Positions 11,849 through 23,941 of a DNA stretch of 64,000 nt are shown here, piece by piece. The stretch is from Medicago truncatula. Taxonomy: Eukaryota; Streptophyta; Magnoliopsida; Fabales; Fabaceae. The first letter of the stretch is position 1. Each line of letters opens with the position of its first letter. Below the pieces are notes generated by a model. The model saw nothing but the letters and a program-made list of their open reading frames with translations. It ran no database searches and was not told the origin of the DNA. The stretch is taken from the NCBI RefSeq assembly GCF_003473485.1, contig NC_053049.1, positions 10,540,001 to 10,604,000 of the forward strand, given 5' to 3'. Both the position numbers and the translations under genes were made by a program.

Positions 11849-12603
11849 AAAAAAACAATTGATCAAAAAGTAAATTAAAGAAATGCTAACAAGTGTCCGA
11901 TGATATTTGATAAAAAATTTAAAGTAATAATTTTTGTCTTGAGATTTGTATATTCAACACATTGAAACATTTAAAAAAAAAAAAAAATTCTACATAAAAA
12001 TTAACAATAGTTTTCATTTTACATCATTAACAAATGTCTAAGGACACTTGCTACCAAGATCCAATAAATTATTTACAAATTTTACAACGGTGATTTAAGA
12101 AAAATCTCAGTTAATTATTTTTTTTAGACATTTCTTAATCTTTGGTTCATTGTGTTGACCAGTCACTTTCCCTAAAGAGAAGTAGGTTAAAGTGTTAAAC
12201 AATCCATCACTGTGATTCTCACTCACTAGTGAAGAAATTTGTAACGTGTTTGTTAATTAGTCAACATTGATACTATTAAGTCGTAATCCAACGAATTAGC
12301 TCTCAACATATAGAAATATAAGACCCTACGTACATCTTTAAATAATATGTCATTCTCTTTGATCTTCTTTTAGCAATTTCTTCATTGAATCATGAATTTA
12401 TAGCTTATAATCTTTTAACCTTTTATATGCAATGTAGGTGGCTAATCTGCCATCTGTCTGTAAGGTTTGTTAATTAGTCAACATTAACGTAATTGATTCA
12501 ATACCATTTCAAAAATTCAATACTTGAATTTATCTTCAAAGTTTATATAATGTGATTCCCCATTGGTAGTAAATTGCATGGTGAAGATATCTTTAAAAAA
12601 GAA
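11849..12603. other. GDSL gene 5' flank
   Basis: No coding frame. A TATA-like TTTATATAATG lies at 12542-12552, about 55 bases before the start codon. Direct copies of GTTAATTAGTCAACATT occur at 12251 and 12470. Confidence 0.4.
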
Positions 12604-15600
12604 ATGAGTTCCTTTAAGATGTTGGAAAATGCAATTTTTAAGCTCTTGTTAAATTGCATAATGATATCTTCATTCATCAGATCAAGTTACTCAAAATGTG
12701 ATTTTCAAGGAATATTCAACTTTGGAGATTCAAATTCGGATACAGGTGGATTTTATTCAGCATTTCCAGCACAACCTATTCCCTATGGAATGACATATTT
12801 CAAAACACCAGTTGGACGTTCTTCTGATGGGAGGCTCATTGTAGATTTTTTGGGTAATGATCAATCTTCATAATATTATATGTGTATTTTGTTTTCTATA
12901 GATTCCCTCAACCGAATGCAATACTATTTGAGGTATTACCAAATAATAAATGTGGACACGTCTCCCAATCGAGATTCAAACATTAATTCGTTTTGTTGTT
13001 AAAGTCTAACTCTTTCTGTTAGACTCAATCTCGTTAGTTATATTTCGTGTATCTTACCTTTTTCATTCATCACTTTCTATCTTTTTTTTGGTACAATTCT
13101 ACTTGCTAACTTATTTTTATTTAAAGACTAGATTGTCCAACACATGAGAAAATTGGTTCCTCATTTCATATATTATTTGTTGCTAAACTTGCAGCTGAGG
13201 CTCTTGGATTGCCCTATTTGAGTCCATATTTGCAATCAATTGGATCAGACTACACACATGGTGCAAACTTTGCAACATCAGCATCTACTGTACTTTTGCC
13301 AACTACATCTCTCTTTGTAAGTGGACTAAGCCCTTTTGCTCTTCAAATACAACTAAGGCAAATGCAACAATTCAGAGCCAAGGTTCATGATTTTCATAAA
13401 AGAGGTACACAAAAAATGTTTCTATAAATAACTTAAATTTGCTTGTATTTGTATCCATACACTATATATGATAGAATATATGTTTTGAGCTCTGTTGCAC
13501 GAACACCTCTGATTGAAGGCGTGTCCCGGTGTTTGACATGTATTATGTTCGACACCGACACGATACTGACACTTGTGATTACATCAAATTATGTTATTTT
13601 CTCAAAATTTTATCCGTGTCGGCGTGTCTGTGTCAGTGTCATGTTCGATGTCTGTATCTGTGTCCGTAATTCATAGGTTTTGAGTCCTTATTTCTTGACT
13701 AATTTATATTAACTTCTAGTCCTTACAGGTACTAGAAATATATTGAACTCTATTTATATATGATAGATTTTTGGCAAGTGTACCAAATACTATCGAAGTA
13801 GTAAAAATATCGTTCCCACGAGGACTCGTTTTAATCTCAATAATTCAATTACGTTGTAACTTAGGATGTATAAAAGTTCTTTTAATTTGCTGCTAGGCAG
13901 TTGATTGGTTTAAAGAATAAGAGAGAGATGAGTTTAGGTCTTTCGAATCATCTATGTTCCCCTAATTGGTATACTGCACCTATTCTTGTGAATGAGTCCC
14001 TAGTTTTACGATAGTTAACAAAATAGTCCTAATCAATCCCTTGAGTTAGGACCCTCTTCTAGGGTTACAGCCCCTAATTCCTTAGGTGGTCTAATAACCT
14101 TTGAAGGTTTAAGTACGTTAACCTAATATCACTAATAAAGGATTATCCATTCCAAGACTAACCATGTTTATTAGAACAATTCAATTAGGTCTAAGTCGAA
14201 AGCTATGATCAGTAGTCGTTCGTTCTCACTAAATTATATTTATATTTGATCAGGATATAAAAAGCATTAAGAACAATTGACTTGAATAAAAACTAGATTG
14301 TCATTCACAAATAATAGAGTTTCACAGCAACATGAATCAATTAGGGTTACAAAGAATCATCTCATACCTAACCTCTAATGGATTTAGCTACTCATAATGG
14401 TGTTTACAAATAACATAATCATTAGAGGAATCAATACATACATGAACTGGTAAAAGAGTGAAGAAATCGCCCTTCTCACCGTCTTGTAGTATCAAAATCG
14501 CACTTTGCTCTCTCAAAATCATAACCCTTGTCTTTGGAATAGACTTCAGCTTAAATAGACACAGAATTTCGTCCAAAATCGTGTCACGTTTTTAGTAAAT
14601 CGTGACACGATTTTCCTTTGAATCGCAAATTACTGAATAAAGGTTTCCTCAAATCGTGTCACGTTTTAGTCATCGTGCCACGATTTCCTCAATGTCGAAG
14701 CAAGTTTTGGTCTTCCAGAATCGTGTCACGTTTTTACCAAATCGTGGCACGATTTCCTTCTTTGTATTTTCTGCTCTTTTTACTGCATAAGTTGTCTTGT
14801 GAACTCCATTTTGTGATTAAAATACATATAAAAATTACGTAATGACGAGATGTCATCAATATACTAACTACTTTTTCTTTTTAATGAACAATAATATAGA
14901 CCCATTGAAACCCTCAACTTGTGCCTCAAAAATCAAAATTCCTTCACCTGATATCTTTGGAAAGTCTATTTACATGTTCTACATTGGTCAAAATGATTTC
15001 ACTTCAAAAATAGCAGCTAGTGGTGGTATCAATGGATTGAAGAACTACTTGCCTCAAATCATCTATCAAATTGCCTCTGCCATCAAGGTTAGTTTAGATC
15101 TTTCATGTCATGGATGTTGTATCTTATTTTAGGCAACAATCTTCACAATTAGGACACAGTATTAGTGTTATATTATTCAAGGTTTAAATGCGTTATATTT
15201 GCTTTTGGTCCTACTTTTTTTAAATGTGTTATATTTTGGTTGAATGAAATTTCTAGGAGTTATATTATGCACAAGGGGGACGTACATTTATGGTATTAAA
15301 TCTTGGTCCAGTTGGATGCTACCCTGGATATTTGGTGGAGCTTCCTCATACTAGTTCTGACTTAGATGAACATGGATGCATAATTACTTATAACAATGCT
15401 GTAGATGATTACAACAAATTGTTGAAAGAGACATTGACTCAAACTAGAAAAAGTTTATCAGATGCTTCCCTCATTTATGTGGACACCAATTCTGCTCTAA
15501 TGGAGCTCTTTCGTCATCCTACATCTTATGGTATAAGAACCTTTCCTCTTGGTTTGTTAATTTTAACAATAATATTAAGAATACCTTTAATGAATTATAT

Positions 15601-18236
15601 AGGCTTAAATATGATATTAGTCCCTGTAATTTGGGTCGGTTTTGAATTTCGTCCCTGTAAAAAAAAAACTTTGAATTACATTCCTGTAAAAAAAAATTTG
15701 TTTGAAAAAGGTCCCTGGCCCCACATTTTTGATGATATGGCATGGTTTTTGCCACGTGGCAGTTGCTGACTGTGCAACTTATGCCACGTGGCGCTGACGT
15801 GGCATGCCACATAATATTAAATTTTTAAATTCTAAAAATTGTTTTTAAAATTTTAAAATATAAAAAACAATTAAAAAATATTAAAATAATTTTCTGAAAT
15901 TATTTTTATCATATAATTTTCAAAAAAAAGAATTTTTTTTTAAATTATAAAATCTGAAATTTCTGAAAAAAAAAATTTCGAAAAAAAATGAAATGATTTT
16001 TTTAATTATTTTTTTAAATATGAAGAAAAAAATATTATTTTCAAATTAAAAAAAATTAATGGTCGAAAATTTAATTTTAGCTGTTTTTTTCGATTTTTTT
16101 GAATTTATTTTCATATTTTTTTAATTTAAAAAAATAATTTCAATCTTTTAATTACGTGGCTGCCACGTCAACGCCACGTGGCAGAATTTGCACAGTCAGC
16201 AACTACCACGTGGCAAAACTCATGCCATATCATCAGAAATGTGGGGCCAGGGACCTTTTTCAAACAAATTTTTTTTTACAGGGATGTTTTTCAAACTTTT
16301 TTTTTGCAGGGACGAAAATGATATTTAAGCCAATTATATAAGATACGTCCTTTTAATCATTGTGAATGAAAATTCTAGTCAATTCAAATGTTTCAATTAA
16401 ATTCTCTCCGTTTTTAAACATTTTCAGGATATTTTTATGAAATTTCAAAATTTTGAGATACCAAATTCAATAAATGAAAAATAGGGACCAATTTTCAATT
16501 TTTTTAAAATTAAAAGGACTAATTTACAATTTTTGAAAATTTATAGAGCCTTATTTGCGAAATTTGAAAATAGTGAGACCAATTTGCATAATTTGAAAGA
16601 ATTATAAGGACCAATTCGATATTCATATTATATCTAGAAACGAAGGAATATCAAATTCTTAATTGTACTTGAAATTCCATAAACTTAGCTTTTAACTGTG
16701 GCATTTAGGGTGGGAATGGAAAAGATTTTTCCACCATGGGAAAGTGATTTTTGAATGTTCGATTAAATGAAGACCATGATATTACCATACTCTCTCAACA
16801 CTATATTTATTTTACAGTATCTTTCCCAACTTTCTTTCTCTCCTTTGTGTCCTCCCTTCACCCACCACCACCAACCTCTAGACTTCCAACACTATTATTT
16901 CTTTTACATCTTTCACCACTATTCTCTCCTCCCCCACCACTAGTAACATCAAACATGCATGAAGATTCGTAACAAATTCATAACGATAATGAAATTAGAT
17001 TAATTAATTGAAATAAAATTTTGGAATGCTTAATTTCGGTGACAACCTGTACGCCACAATTCTTTATTTTTCTGTGTTTAGTTTATTCTTGAATTGCATA
17101 ACAACTGGTACGACACAATTAGTTTATTGTTCTATGTTTGAATGAATGAATTAATGAATATTGGAATCTTGTCTAGAAATATGGCCAACGAAGCAAACTC
17201 ATTTCTAATTTCTTTATGCCATTGATCCTCTTCACTTCCTGTTTTGTTTTACCTATAAAATTGCAGGCGAGAAAAATTAATCTGCAATTCCTTGATAAAA
17301 AATTAACCAAGGTTGTGAATTATGACTACCTTGGTATCAAGCTGCAATTCCTTGATGAAAAGCTTTGATTCTCATAATTAACATAATAATTGAAGAGAAA
17401 ATTGAAATTATTGAATCAAAAAATTAAAATTAAAAAATATGAAACAAATTTTGAGAAATTTCATTAGATTTGGATAATAAATAAATTTAACTATTGTTTG
17501 TGAGGAATATAACAAGGTTGAAGAAGACAATGTGTTTTGGTGGTGGTGATGGTGGTGACCGGTGGTGAGAGAGGGTTGATGATAGTGTAAAAAATAATCT
17601 AGTGTTGAGGAGTATGATAAGAGCATGTTCTTCATTTGATCCAATGGTCAAAAATTACTTTCCCATGGTAGAAAAATCTTTTCCCTTCCCACCCTAAATG
17701 CCACCAGCTTTAACATAAGACTTATTAAAATCTCTTCATTTTGAAATTTCATCAAATTTATCATCCAAACAATAGAATTTACATAGAAGAACCTATTAAA
17801 AAATTCATGTTGTTATGAAAAAACCAGATGCATAAAATAATATGATATATTTCAAATTTCAGTCATTGCATATTTGTAAATAGTTATAAGTAAGTATTTC
17901 TAAGCCAATTTAATATTTATAAACAAAAAATTATATTGGTTCCACAAGTGTGATGAATGATTTATGTTTTCAATTTGTGTTCTTGGAGCAGGACTAAAGC
18001 ACAGTACCAAAGCATGTTGTGGTCATGGAGGGGGAGATTACAACTTTGACCCTAAAGCATTGTGTGGCAATATGCTTGCAAGTGCATGTGAAGACCCCCA
18101 AAACTATGTGAGTTGGGATGGCATTCATTTCACAGAAGCTGCTAACAAGATTATAGCTATGGCCATTCTCAATGGCTCTCTAAGTGATCCCCCATTTCTT
18201 CTTCATAAACTATGTGATCTTCAACCTATTGATTGA
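12604..18236 (+). CDS. Secreted GDSL esterase/lipase (SGNH hydrolase)
   Basis: Five exons join in frame: 12604-12853, 13195-13404, 14900-15087, 15257-15530 and 17992-18236. They encode 388 residues, the usual size. A hydrophobic signal peptide occupies about residues 8-30. The four SGNH blocks are intact: block I FGDSNSDTGG with nucleophile Ser43, block II GANFAT with Gly106, block III YIGQNDF with Gly183 and Asn185, and block V DGIH with Asp350 and His353. The style (PYGMTYFKTPVGRSSDG, LNLGPVGCYPGY) fits the plant clade that includes ENOD8 and At4g01130-like esterases. The natural substrate cannot be told from sequence. The protein is probably extracellular or cell-wall. An upstream in-frame TTG at 12574 is not a plausible start; ATG 12604 is used. 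Introns 2 and 4 (1.5 and 2.5 kb) are enlarged by transposons but their splice sites are intact. Confidence 0.93.
13761..14858. mobile_element. Solo LTR in GDSL intron 2
   Basis: The element begins TGATAG and ends GTCATCA (TG...CA, with TGAT/ATCA end inversion). It is flanked by the 5-bp duplication ATATA at 13756-13760 and 14859-14863. The 1098-bp length, TG..CA ends and 5-bp duplication are those of an LTR left by recombination. No protein-coding or primer-binding region is present. Near the right end six copies of an ATCGTGnCACG motif occur (about 14577-14755). It lies between exons 2 and 3 and does not disturb the splice sites. Confidence 0.72.
15602..16331. mobile_element. Mutator-like MITE, family member 2, in GDSL intron 4
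   Basis: The left end is GGCTTAAATATGATATTAGT and then CCCTG. The right end, as reverse complement, is GGCTTAAATATCATTTTCGT and then CCCTG. A perfect 9-bp duplication AATTATATA lies at 15593-15601 and 16332-16340, as expected of the Mutator superfamily. The arms of about 200 bp include inverted ACGTGGC and GCCACGT phrases around a very AT-rich core. It has no coding capacity. Confidence 0.85.
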
Positions 18237-18899
18237 TCAATTGCTTATAAAGGTTTATGCTTATACCTTATTACAATAATGAGTTTTATAAATTCTAAGC
18301 TATCAAGATGTGTAAGATATGTCGAACTTTGCTTTTGTATGATGTATGATGATTTTGGAAAATTGTTGATCATTATTATTTATATACTTTATGAAGAATC
18401 AATTCTACGAAATGATGAAAATAGAAGACTAAAATTGTAATTAAGCCAAACTCAAACAACATAGCCAAGTTTCTTGTCCCACATGACAACCGCACTATCA
18501 TCAAAATGCCCTTCAACAATGTGAAGATAAATATAAGGCTATATCATATGGAAACTATTTCATGACATTCAATATTCATTTTATACATCAAGAGAGAAAT
18601 AAATAAATAAAGTAATGTGATATGTTAGTGATGTGATAGAAAAAAGAAATATAGAGAGAAAATTAGACGTTGAATGAGTGTATGTAAATTAAAGGTGTAC
18701 AAATATCATCGTCGATATTATAGAGTCAAAATTGTTTTTTTTTTTTTTTTTATGTATTTTGTTTTTTCATAACAAGGATCAAGCTCAAAACATACATCAA
18801 TAATTAAAGCACTCATTCATAATTTGCATGAAGCTAACACTACAAAACAAAGTAAGAAATTGAACCACCATTAACTAACATTAATAATGAAAAACATCA
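18237..18899. other. Convergent intergenic gap between GDSL and DUF1191 genes
   Basis: This holds the 3' ends of both convergent genes. The first 150 bases are the probable GDSL 3'UTR. A T-run lies at 18734-18751. No further gene. Confidence 0.5.
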
Positions 18900-19787
18900 T
18901 CAATCATTCTCAAGAACAGGTTGTGTTCTAATCGTTGGAGCCAAAGGCAATTTAGTTTCACCAATCCAAAATGTATCAAAAGACTCGCCATTTTCTGAAT
19001 TTCTCTCCAATTTTTTTATCCTCGTCTTCTTTGCAGCCTTAACTAAAGTTACCAACAACAAAATCAACACAACCAACCCAACAAAACCTAAAACAAATCC
19101 TAAAATCCACCATATGGTAAATCTCTTACTTTGTCTCTTATTGTATAATTCTTTTGGAATTGGAACCACAAGAGTATAGTGTCCTGTTCCATATGTTTCA
19201 CAAACATAAGGCTTAGTCATGTTGTTGAATTCCAAATTTCCACTATCACTAAACTTAACACAAATTGGTGTATCATTTTTTTCATGCAACCTAACATGAT
19301 GAAAATGAATTAAAATAGGATTTCCTTGCGTGATGACCAAATTCATCTTCTCATTGTCCATGAATGAATTTCCTGATGAAGTGTAAGCCACAAAACCAAA
19401 AACAGGTGCCACCATTGTGTAATTAGGCACATTGAAGTAATGAGAAGACCAATTTCCAAAATTTTCATATAGTATAGCCATTCTTTTTCTAATAGGTTGT
19501 GGCACAACATGTGGTGGAACATTGAAGAAACTAGAATTCACTCCTCTTTTATAAAAAGAAGATGTTCTTAATCTAACAACTCTAACTTCCATTCCTGTGT
19601 AGTTAGAAGGAAGTGAAATGTTGTAGAAAACACCTGTTTTTGGATTTACTATATCTTTGTTCACTTGCTTGCAAAGCAAGTCTTCTAAGGATTCATGATC
19701 ATAAGTTTGTGAGCTTTGAACCAAAGATGATAGAAACATTATAGAGACAAATAACCATGAAATTTGCAACCATTTGTGGTGCCCCAT
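18900..19787 (-). CDS. DUF1191 single-pass membrane glycoprotein
   Basis: An uninterrupted 295-residue frame reads from ATG 19787 to a stop at 18900-18902, with no intron. An N-terminal signal peptide (about residues 1-26, WLFVSIMFLSSLVQS) is followed by an extracellular part with many N-glycosylation sequons (NIS, NYT, NSS, NWS, NMT). One membrane helix follows at about 226-249 (WWILGFVLGFVGLVVL onward). A basic cytosolic tail ends in TIRTQPVLEND. Start, topology and the PTIRTQPVLE tail match the plant-specific DUF1191 family, whose function is unknown. It should sit in the plasma membrane or endomembranes with its N-terminus outside. A TATATA lies immediately upstream (19791-19796), but this is too close to the ATG to be the TATA box with confidence. 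It is convergent with the GDSL gene. Confidence 0.88.
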   Translation of the reverse strand: MGHHKWLQISWLFVSIMFLSSLVQSSQTYDHESLEDLLCKQVNKDIVNPKTGVFYNISLPSNYTGMEVRVVRLRTSSFYKRGVNSSFFNVPPHVVPQPIRKRMAILYENFGNWSSHYFNVPNYTMVAPVFGFVAYTSSGNSFMDNEKMNLVITQGNPILIHFHHVRLHEKNDTPICVKFSDSGNLEFNNMTKPYVCETYGTGHYTLVVPIPKELYNKRQSKRFTIWWILGFVLGFVGLVVLILLLVTLVKAAKKTRIKKLERNSENGESFDTFWIGETKLPLAPTIRTQPVLEND

Positions 19788-21870
19788 GAATTATATATGT
19801 TACCTTAGAATGCTAATTTTTGTGTCTCCATTGTTGATTTCTTGAATGGCTTTATGAAACAAACCCATTGAAGCTTTCATGACATAGTGTTTTCACACTT
19901 ATAAGTGAAAGGGAAAATTTCTTCGCCGCAAACTTGAGTTTCTTCTCTTATGATTTGGTAGCAGAGAGATTTGGCAACAAATTTGGGTTTCTTCCTCTAC
20001 CAAGTTTTGGCAACAAATTTGGCGCCACGATCCTTGAGTATAGAGAGCATCGCAATCAAATGTGATTGCCGAATTTTAATCGTGGTTCCCTTGTGGTTGT
20101 ATAGACAAAAAAAACTTGATGTCGTAGCTCAAATTCTTCGTATAGATACAAAAAAACGTTGATGTTACAACTAAGGTTGTGATAATTAGGGATCTTTTTT
20201 AGAATATAGACTTGATTTGAGAGAAGGTACAATGGAATCTCCTAAGAACACTTGTCTCTCTTGTTTGCTACATGAGCTTCATACAACATAGATGAATATA
20301 TACCACTATATCATATTCCTTTTTAAGCCAAGTCTTTGATGAAGAATGATCTAAAGAAGTGTATGTTGTTTATGGGTTTGGTTGAGAAGGTAAACCTATA
20401 CCACCTGGGAACCATATACAAATGATTAGGTTTCAAAATTGAATGACATCACATCAAAGCTTTGAATTCTTCAACTCTCATATATATTTGTTGAGATCCT
20501 CTTGGAGTTTCTTGTGCCTAGAAATAAGAGGTGTGTGTGGAAGAAATTAAAGTGGTTGAGGGGAAATGAGTATGAGGAGAGAAAAAAATAGTTTATTAAA
20601 ATGTTGTATTGTAATGAGTAATGACAATGATCACCACATGATGAAAAGGACATAGGAACTTGCATGATTAATTTGTTATCGATTAGTTGTCTTTATAGTG
20701 TTTGTTTAGGTACATAATTTTGGTTATTGTTTGGTTGAATTGAAGAATACGGTCAAGTGATAAAGGTTAAAGAATGTGTTGGTGACTTGGGCGGAAGCCA
20801 TGCACCTCCAAGCATGGAATGCTAATTTTAGGCAAATGATTGGCTTATTAGTTGGTGAGTTTTGTAAACAAGAAAACAAAAATAGTTGGTGAGTTATAAA
20901 ATACTAGACCTTTTTTTATCAAAAAATACTAGACTTGTTGTGATTAGAAAAATGGTATATTTTTCATCATGCTTTTAAAAAAGTATTTTTAAATGTAAAA
21001 TAATTGATGTTTTCAAAATATAAATGAAAACAATGATTAAGATTGTTTTAAACCCTTGTTTAATAATAATATCCAAAATATTCCTACACTGATATTTATA
21101 TTTAAAAACCCATTCTGTACATATTTTCCAAAGTTCTCATCTCTTTTATCTACGGAGATGACAATTCGTGGCATTCATAATATTTGAGTGATGCATCGAC
21201 ATCGGACGGTCTAAATTTTAAGCTAGATATTTATTTTAGGAAATTGCTTGTTGGCACGACACCAATACAAACACGAAATGCGACATTGATATAATCCTTG
21301 GATGAATAATGTGCGGCATTGCTTTTATCCCCCCAATGTATTGTATGCTATCCATTGATTCCAACATGGTGTGTTGTCGTTGGTCATTGAGTCGTGCCAA
21401 ATAGCACTGCTCATTTCTTTAAAATCAAAATTTACTTTAAAATTTAGATTGACAAATTACCATCTATAAGCAATTTGATCTCCTATCTCATCCAATGATT
21501 GTATCGAAAAAATGGTGTCAACACATTCCCAAACTCAATTCACATGCAACATTCAATTTCATAATTTAGATGCTACGTGAACTTAATTATTGTGAATTGA
21601 AATAATCTATACATGCATTAATTAAATTCACATAAGAGTTAATTTTGTTTTCTTTCTGAAATGGATAATGTATACATGAACTCAATTCAGGACGGTTTCT
21701 ATAAAGTCATTTTGCATAGGTAGGTGTACGTAGGGGGAATAGAGAAAAAGGAAGAGAAATGAACATGAAGAAGAAAGGTGAGAGAAAATTAAAAAGTGTA
21801 ATGGATTAAAAATTTAAATGGAAATGGAACTTCAGGTGTATTTTTCCATACACCACTTGTGCATAAGTTT
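19788..21870. other. Intergenic, no gene recognised
   Basis: No supported coding frame on either strand. The short frames at 19971-20162 and 20471-20665 have no recognisable domain. Confidence 0.5.
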
Positions 21871-21873
21871 AGT

Positions 21874-21915
21874 TGGGCCATAAGAAGCCGTGGGTGCTTG
21901 ACCGACCCGGCCCAT
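21874..21915 (+). promoter_or_regulatory. Site II-type (TCP) promoter elements
   Basis: TGGGCCA at 21874-21880 and GGCCCAT at 21909-21915 lie 93-134 bases before the start codon of the following gene. Paired TGGGCY/GGCCCA elements are known in plant promoters of nuclear genes for ribosomal and mitochondrial proteins. They agree with the product assigned below. Confidence 0.5.
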
Positions 21916-22007
21916 GACTCATCCATCTTCAGTCTTCACTCTCCCACTTCATTTGCCAGAGCTCAAACCTAAGAAACAAAACAGAACTGCACTTCACCGT
22001 TTCAACA

Positions 22008-22739
22008 ATGCTTCGCCTCACAAAGCTAAAACCACCGTCACCACCATCATCCTCTCCACACCAATTCCTTCAACGCTGCTCCGTCAGCCGCACCGCCAAA
22101 GGGAAAGGAAAAGCCGGTCAAATCCTAAAACGTTCCAAAATCACTGTCAAAAAAACCGGAGCCGAGCCCACACCTGGTGCCCCAACTGGATCCCGTGAGA
22201 AACAAGAACGCGAACGCCTCTACGAACAATGCCTCAACGCACCAACACCACTTCGTTTTCTCAAACCCAAACAACGTGCACGCGAAGCTGAACGAGGAAA
22301 ATTAGGGTTAATTAGCAAAGATCGTCAAATTGAACTTGATATGATGAAGAAGAAAAACGCCAAATTTAGGGTTTCTGAGAAGCCAACGATAATGGGAACA
22401 CCTGGGTTAGATTATATAACGTTAGGGTTAGTTGATGCTGAGAAATTGCCCAAGTATGAATTGACCAAGGAAGATGGGATGAAATTGGCCAAGGAGTATA
22501 GTAGGGTTTTGATGAGGAAGCATAGGGCGAGACAAGCGGCGGAGACTAATCTTTTGATGATGAAAAAGGAGGCTATTGAAGCTTTGCCTGGGGGTTTGAA
22601 GGAAGCTGCTTTGGTGCCGGATTTGACTCCATTTCCGGTGAATAGGTTTATGGCGACGCTTACACCGCCTATTGATGGGTATATTGAGAAGATTAAGGAG
22701 GCTGCTGATAGGATCAGTGGGAAGGAGAAGATTAGGTAG
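22008..22739 (+). CDS. Probable mitochondrial large-subunit ribosomal protein (mL40-like)
   Basis: An intronless 243-residue frame begins at AACAATGC, a good plant start context. The N-terminus is Ser/Pro/Arg-rich without acidic residues, as in mitochondrial presequences. A strongly basic helical body follows (REKQERERLYEQCLNAPTPL, KPKQRAREAERGKLG, RVLMRKHRARQAAET). A conserved plant-specific block reads GTPGLDYITLGLVDAEKLPK, and a proline-rich C-terminus holds PDLTPFPVNRFM. I recognise it as a conserved plant family and relate it tentatively to mL40 (MRP-L28 family) of the mitochondrial ribosome from its size, charge and the promoter type. That name is inference. The coding frame is intact. 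A decayed second copy of its last codons and 3' flank lies 2.9 kb downstream. Confidence 0.8.
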   Translation: MLRLTKLKPPSPPSSSPHQFLQRCSVSRTAKGKGKAGQILKRSKITVKKTGAEPTPGAPTGSREKQERERLYEQCLNAPTPLRFLKPKQRAREAERGKLGLISKDRQIELDMMKKKNAKFRVSEKPTIMGTPGLDYITLGLVDAEKLPKYELTKEDGMKLAKEYSRVLMRKHRARQAAETNLLMMKKEAIEALPGGLKEAALVPDLTPFPVNRFMATLTPPIDGYIEKIKEAADRISGKEKIR

Positions 22740-23931
22740 ATTGGTAGTGTTGATTTTGATGGTTCGTCACAGGTTAGTATTGATTTTGTTTGTATTGAAT
22801 CCTGCAAATAAGATGGAGTGAAACTGTCTTTAATTGATGAAATATCATTGGATATGTTTGCTTATATCATTGGAGTTTTCGTAACACCTATGTTCTGCTA
22901 CGCAACGACATTCAGATATCAGTACGCGAGGCTGTTCTTGCGTTCACTATTGACTTCTGGATAATTCTGCAAACTAGTTAAGTGGGAACTCATTCATCAA
23001 CGAAAACATGATTTCACTGAATTTTTTACTGTAATTTTCCTAGAAGCTTTAGAAGTTTACATTATGATTATAGTGGAAGAGTGATTCAAAATTTTAATTT
23101 GAAGTAGTTTTGGGCTTTTAGCTTCTGTATAATATATAAAGCTTAGTGGGCTTTCACATGCATTGTAAATAACATACTGAAGTTTCAGTTTCATAGTGGC
23201 TTCTTTATGAAGTCTTCTTTTCTTCTGATCCCTAAAAGAAATAGCATAAGTTGACTATATCTTCTTTAGTCCATTATTGATGAAATTGCCCAAGTGCATT
23301 TGGAAGAAGAAAGTCCTTTGCTGCCGTAGTTGCAGCATCTTTGTGTTGCACTTTGTTGTGCCTGTTCTGTTTTTCTTTTTATCCGTAGCAGCCGTTTGCA
23401 TTTTCTCCATTCAGTTCTGTCCCGGCTAGTTTGCCATCTTCCGTAACAGATCTCATATCACTGACTACACCATTAGAACGGTCTCCTCGAGATCAGTTAG
23501 AACCCAAAAAATGTATTTGTCTATCTGAATTTCAGCACATGACAGGTGGAATTAAAAATTAATTTATGTTCGTTTTACCTAAAAAGATCGTTAGTTTATG
23601 ACAATTGACAATACTGATATAGACTTACAGCAGAGTAATTGCAGAGAACATGATAGGGACATTATTAGCAAAGGGAAACGCTAACAGGATAAGGTATTAT
23701 CTGTTTCGGCATGTAGATACTGTTATGAAACCTTACTAGGACATGATTTTCCCGGGAAGGAAATCTAAAAGATAAATTCATGCCATATTGTACAAGGTAG
23801 CTTAAAGCATTTCAATGATGGTTTGGACTGCATTTCCCCCTAAAATTTCTCCTTTCAAAAAGAATGATATACCACTAAATTGAAAAAAACTGTAGTGTAG
23901 CAGAATTTTAAAAATTGTCATAGTTTGCAAT
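22740..23931. other. 3' flank of the mL40-like gene
   Basis: Probable 3'UTR followed by AT-rich DNA with no frame worth reporting. It ends at the LINE insertion. Confidence 0.5.
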
Positions 23932-23941
23932 AACTAGGCCT

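Noticed and set aside
12574..12603. Longer GDSL frame starting 30 bases upstream of ATG 12604
   Set aside because: The upstream start codon is TTG. The first in-frame ATG is at 12604 and gives a normal signal peptide.
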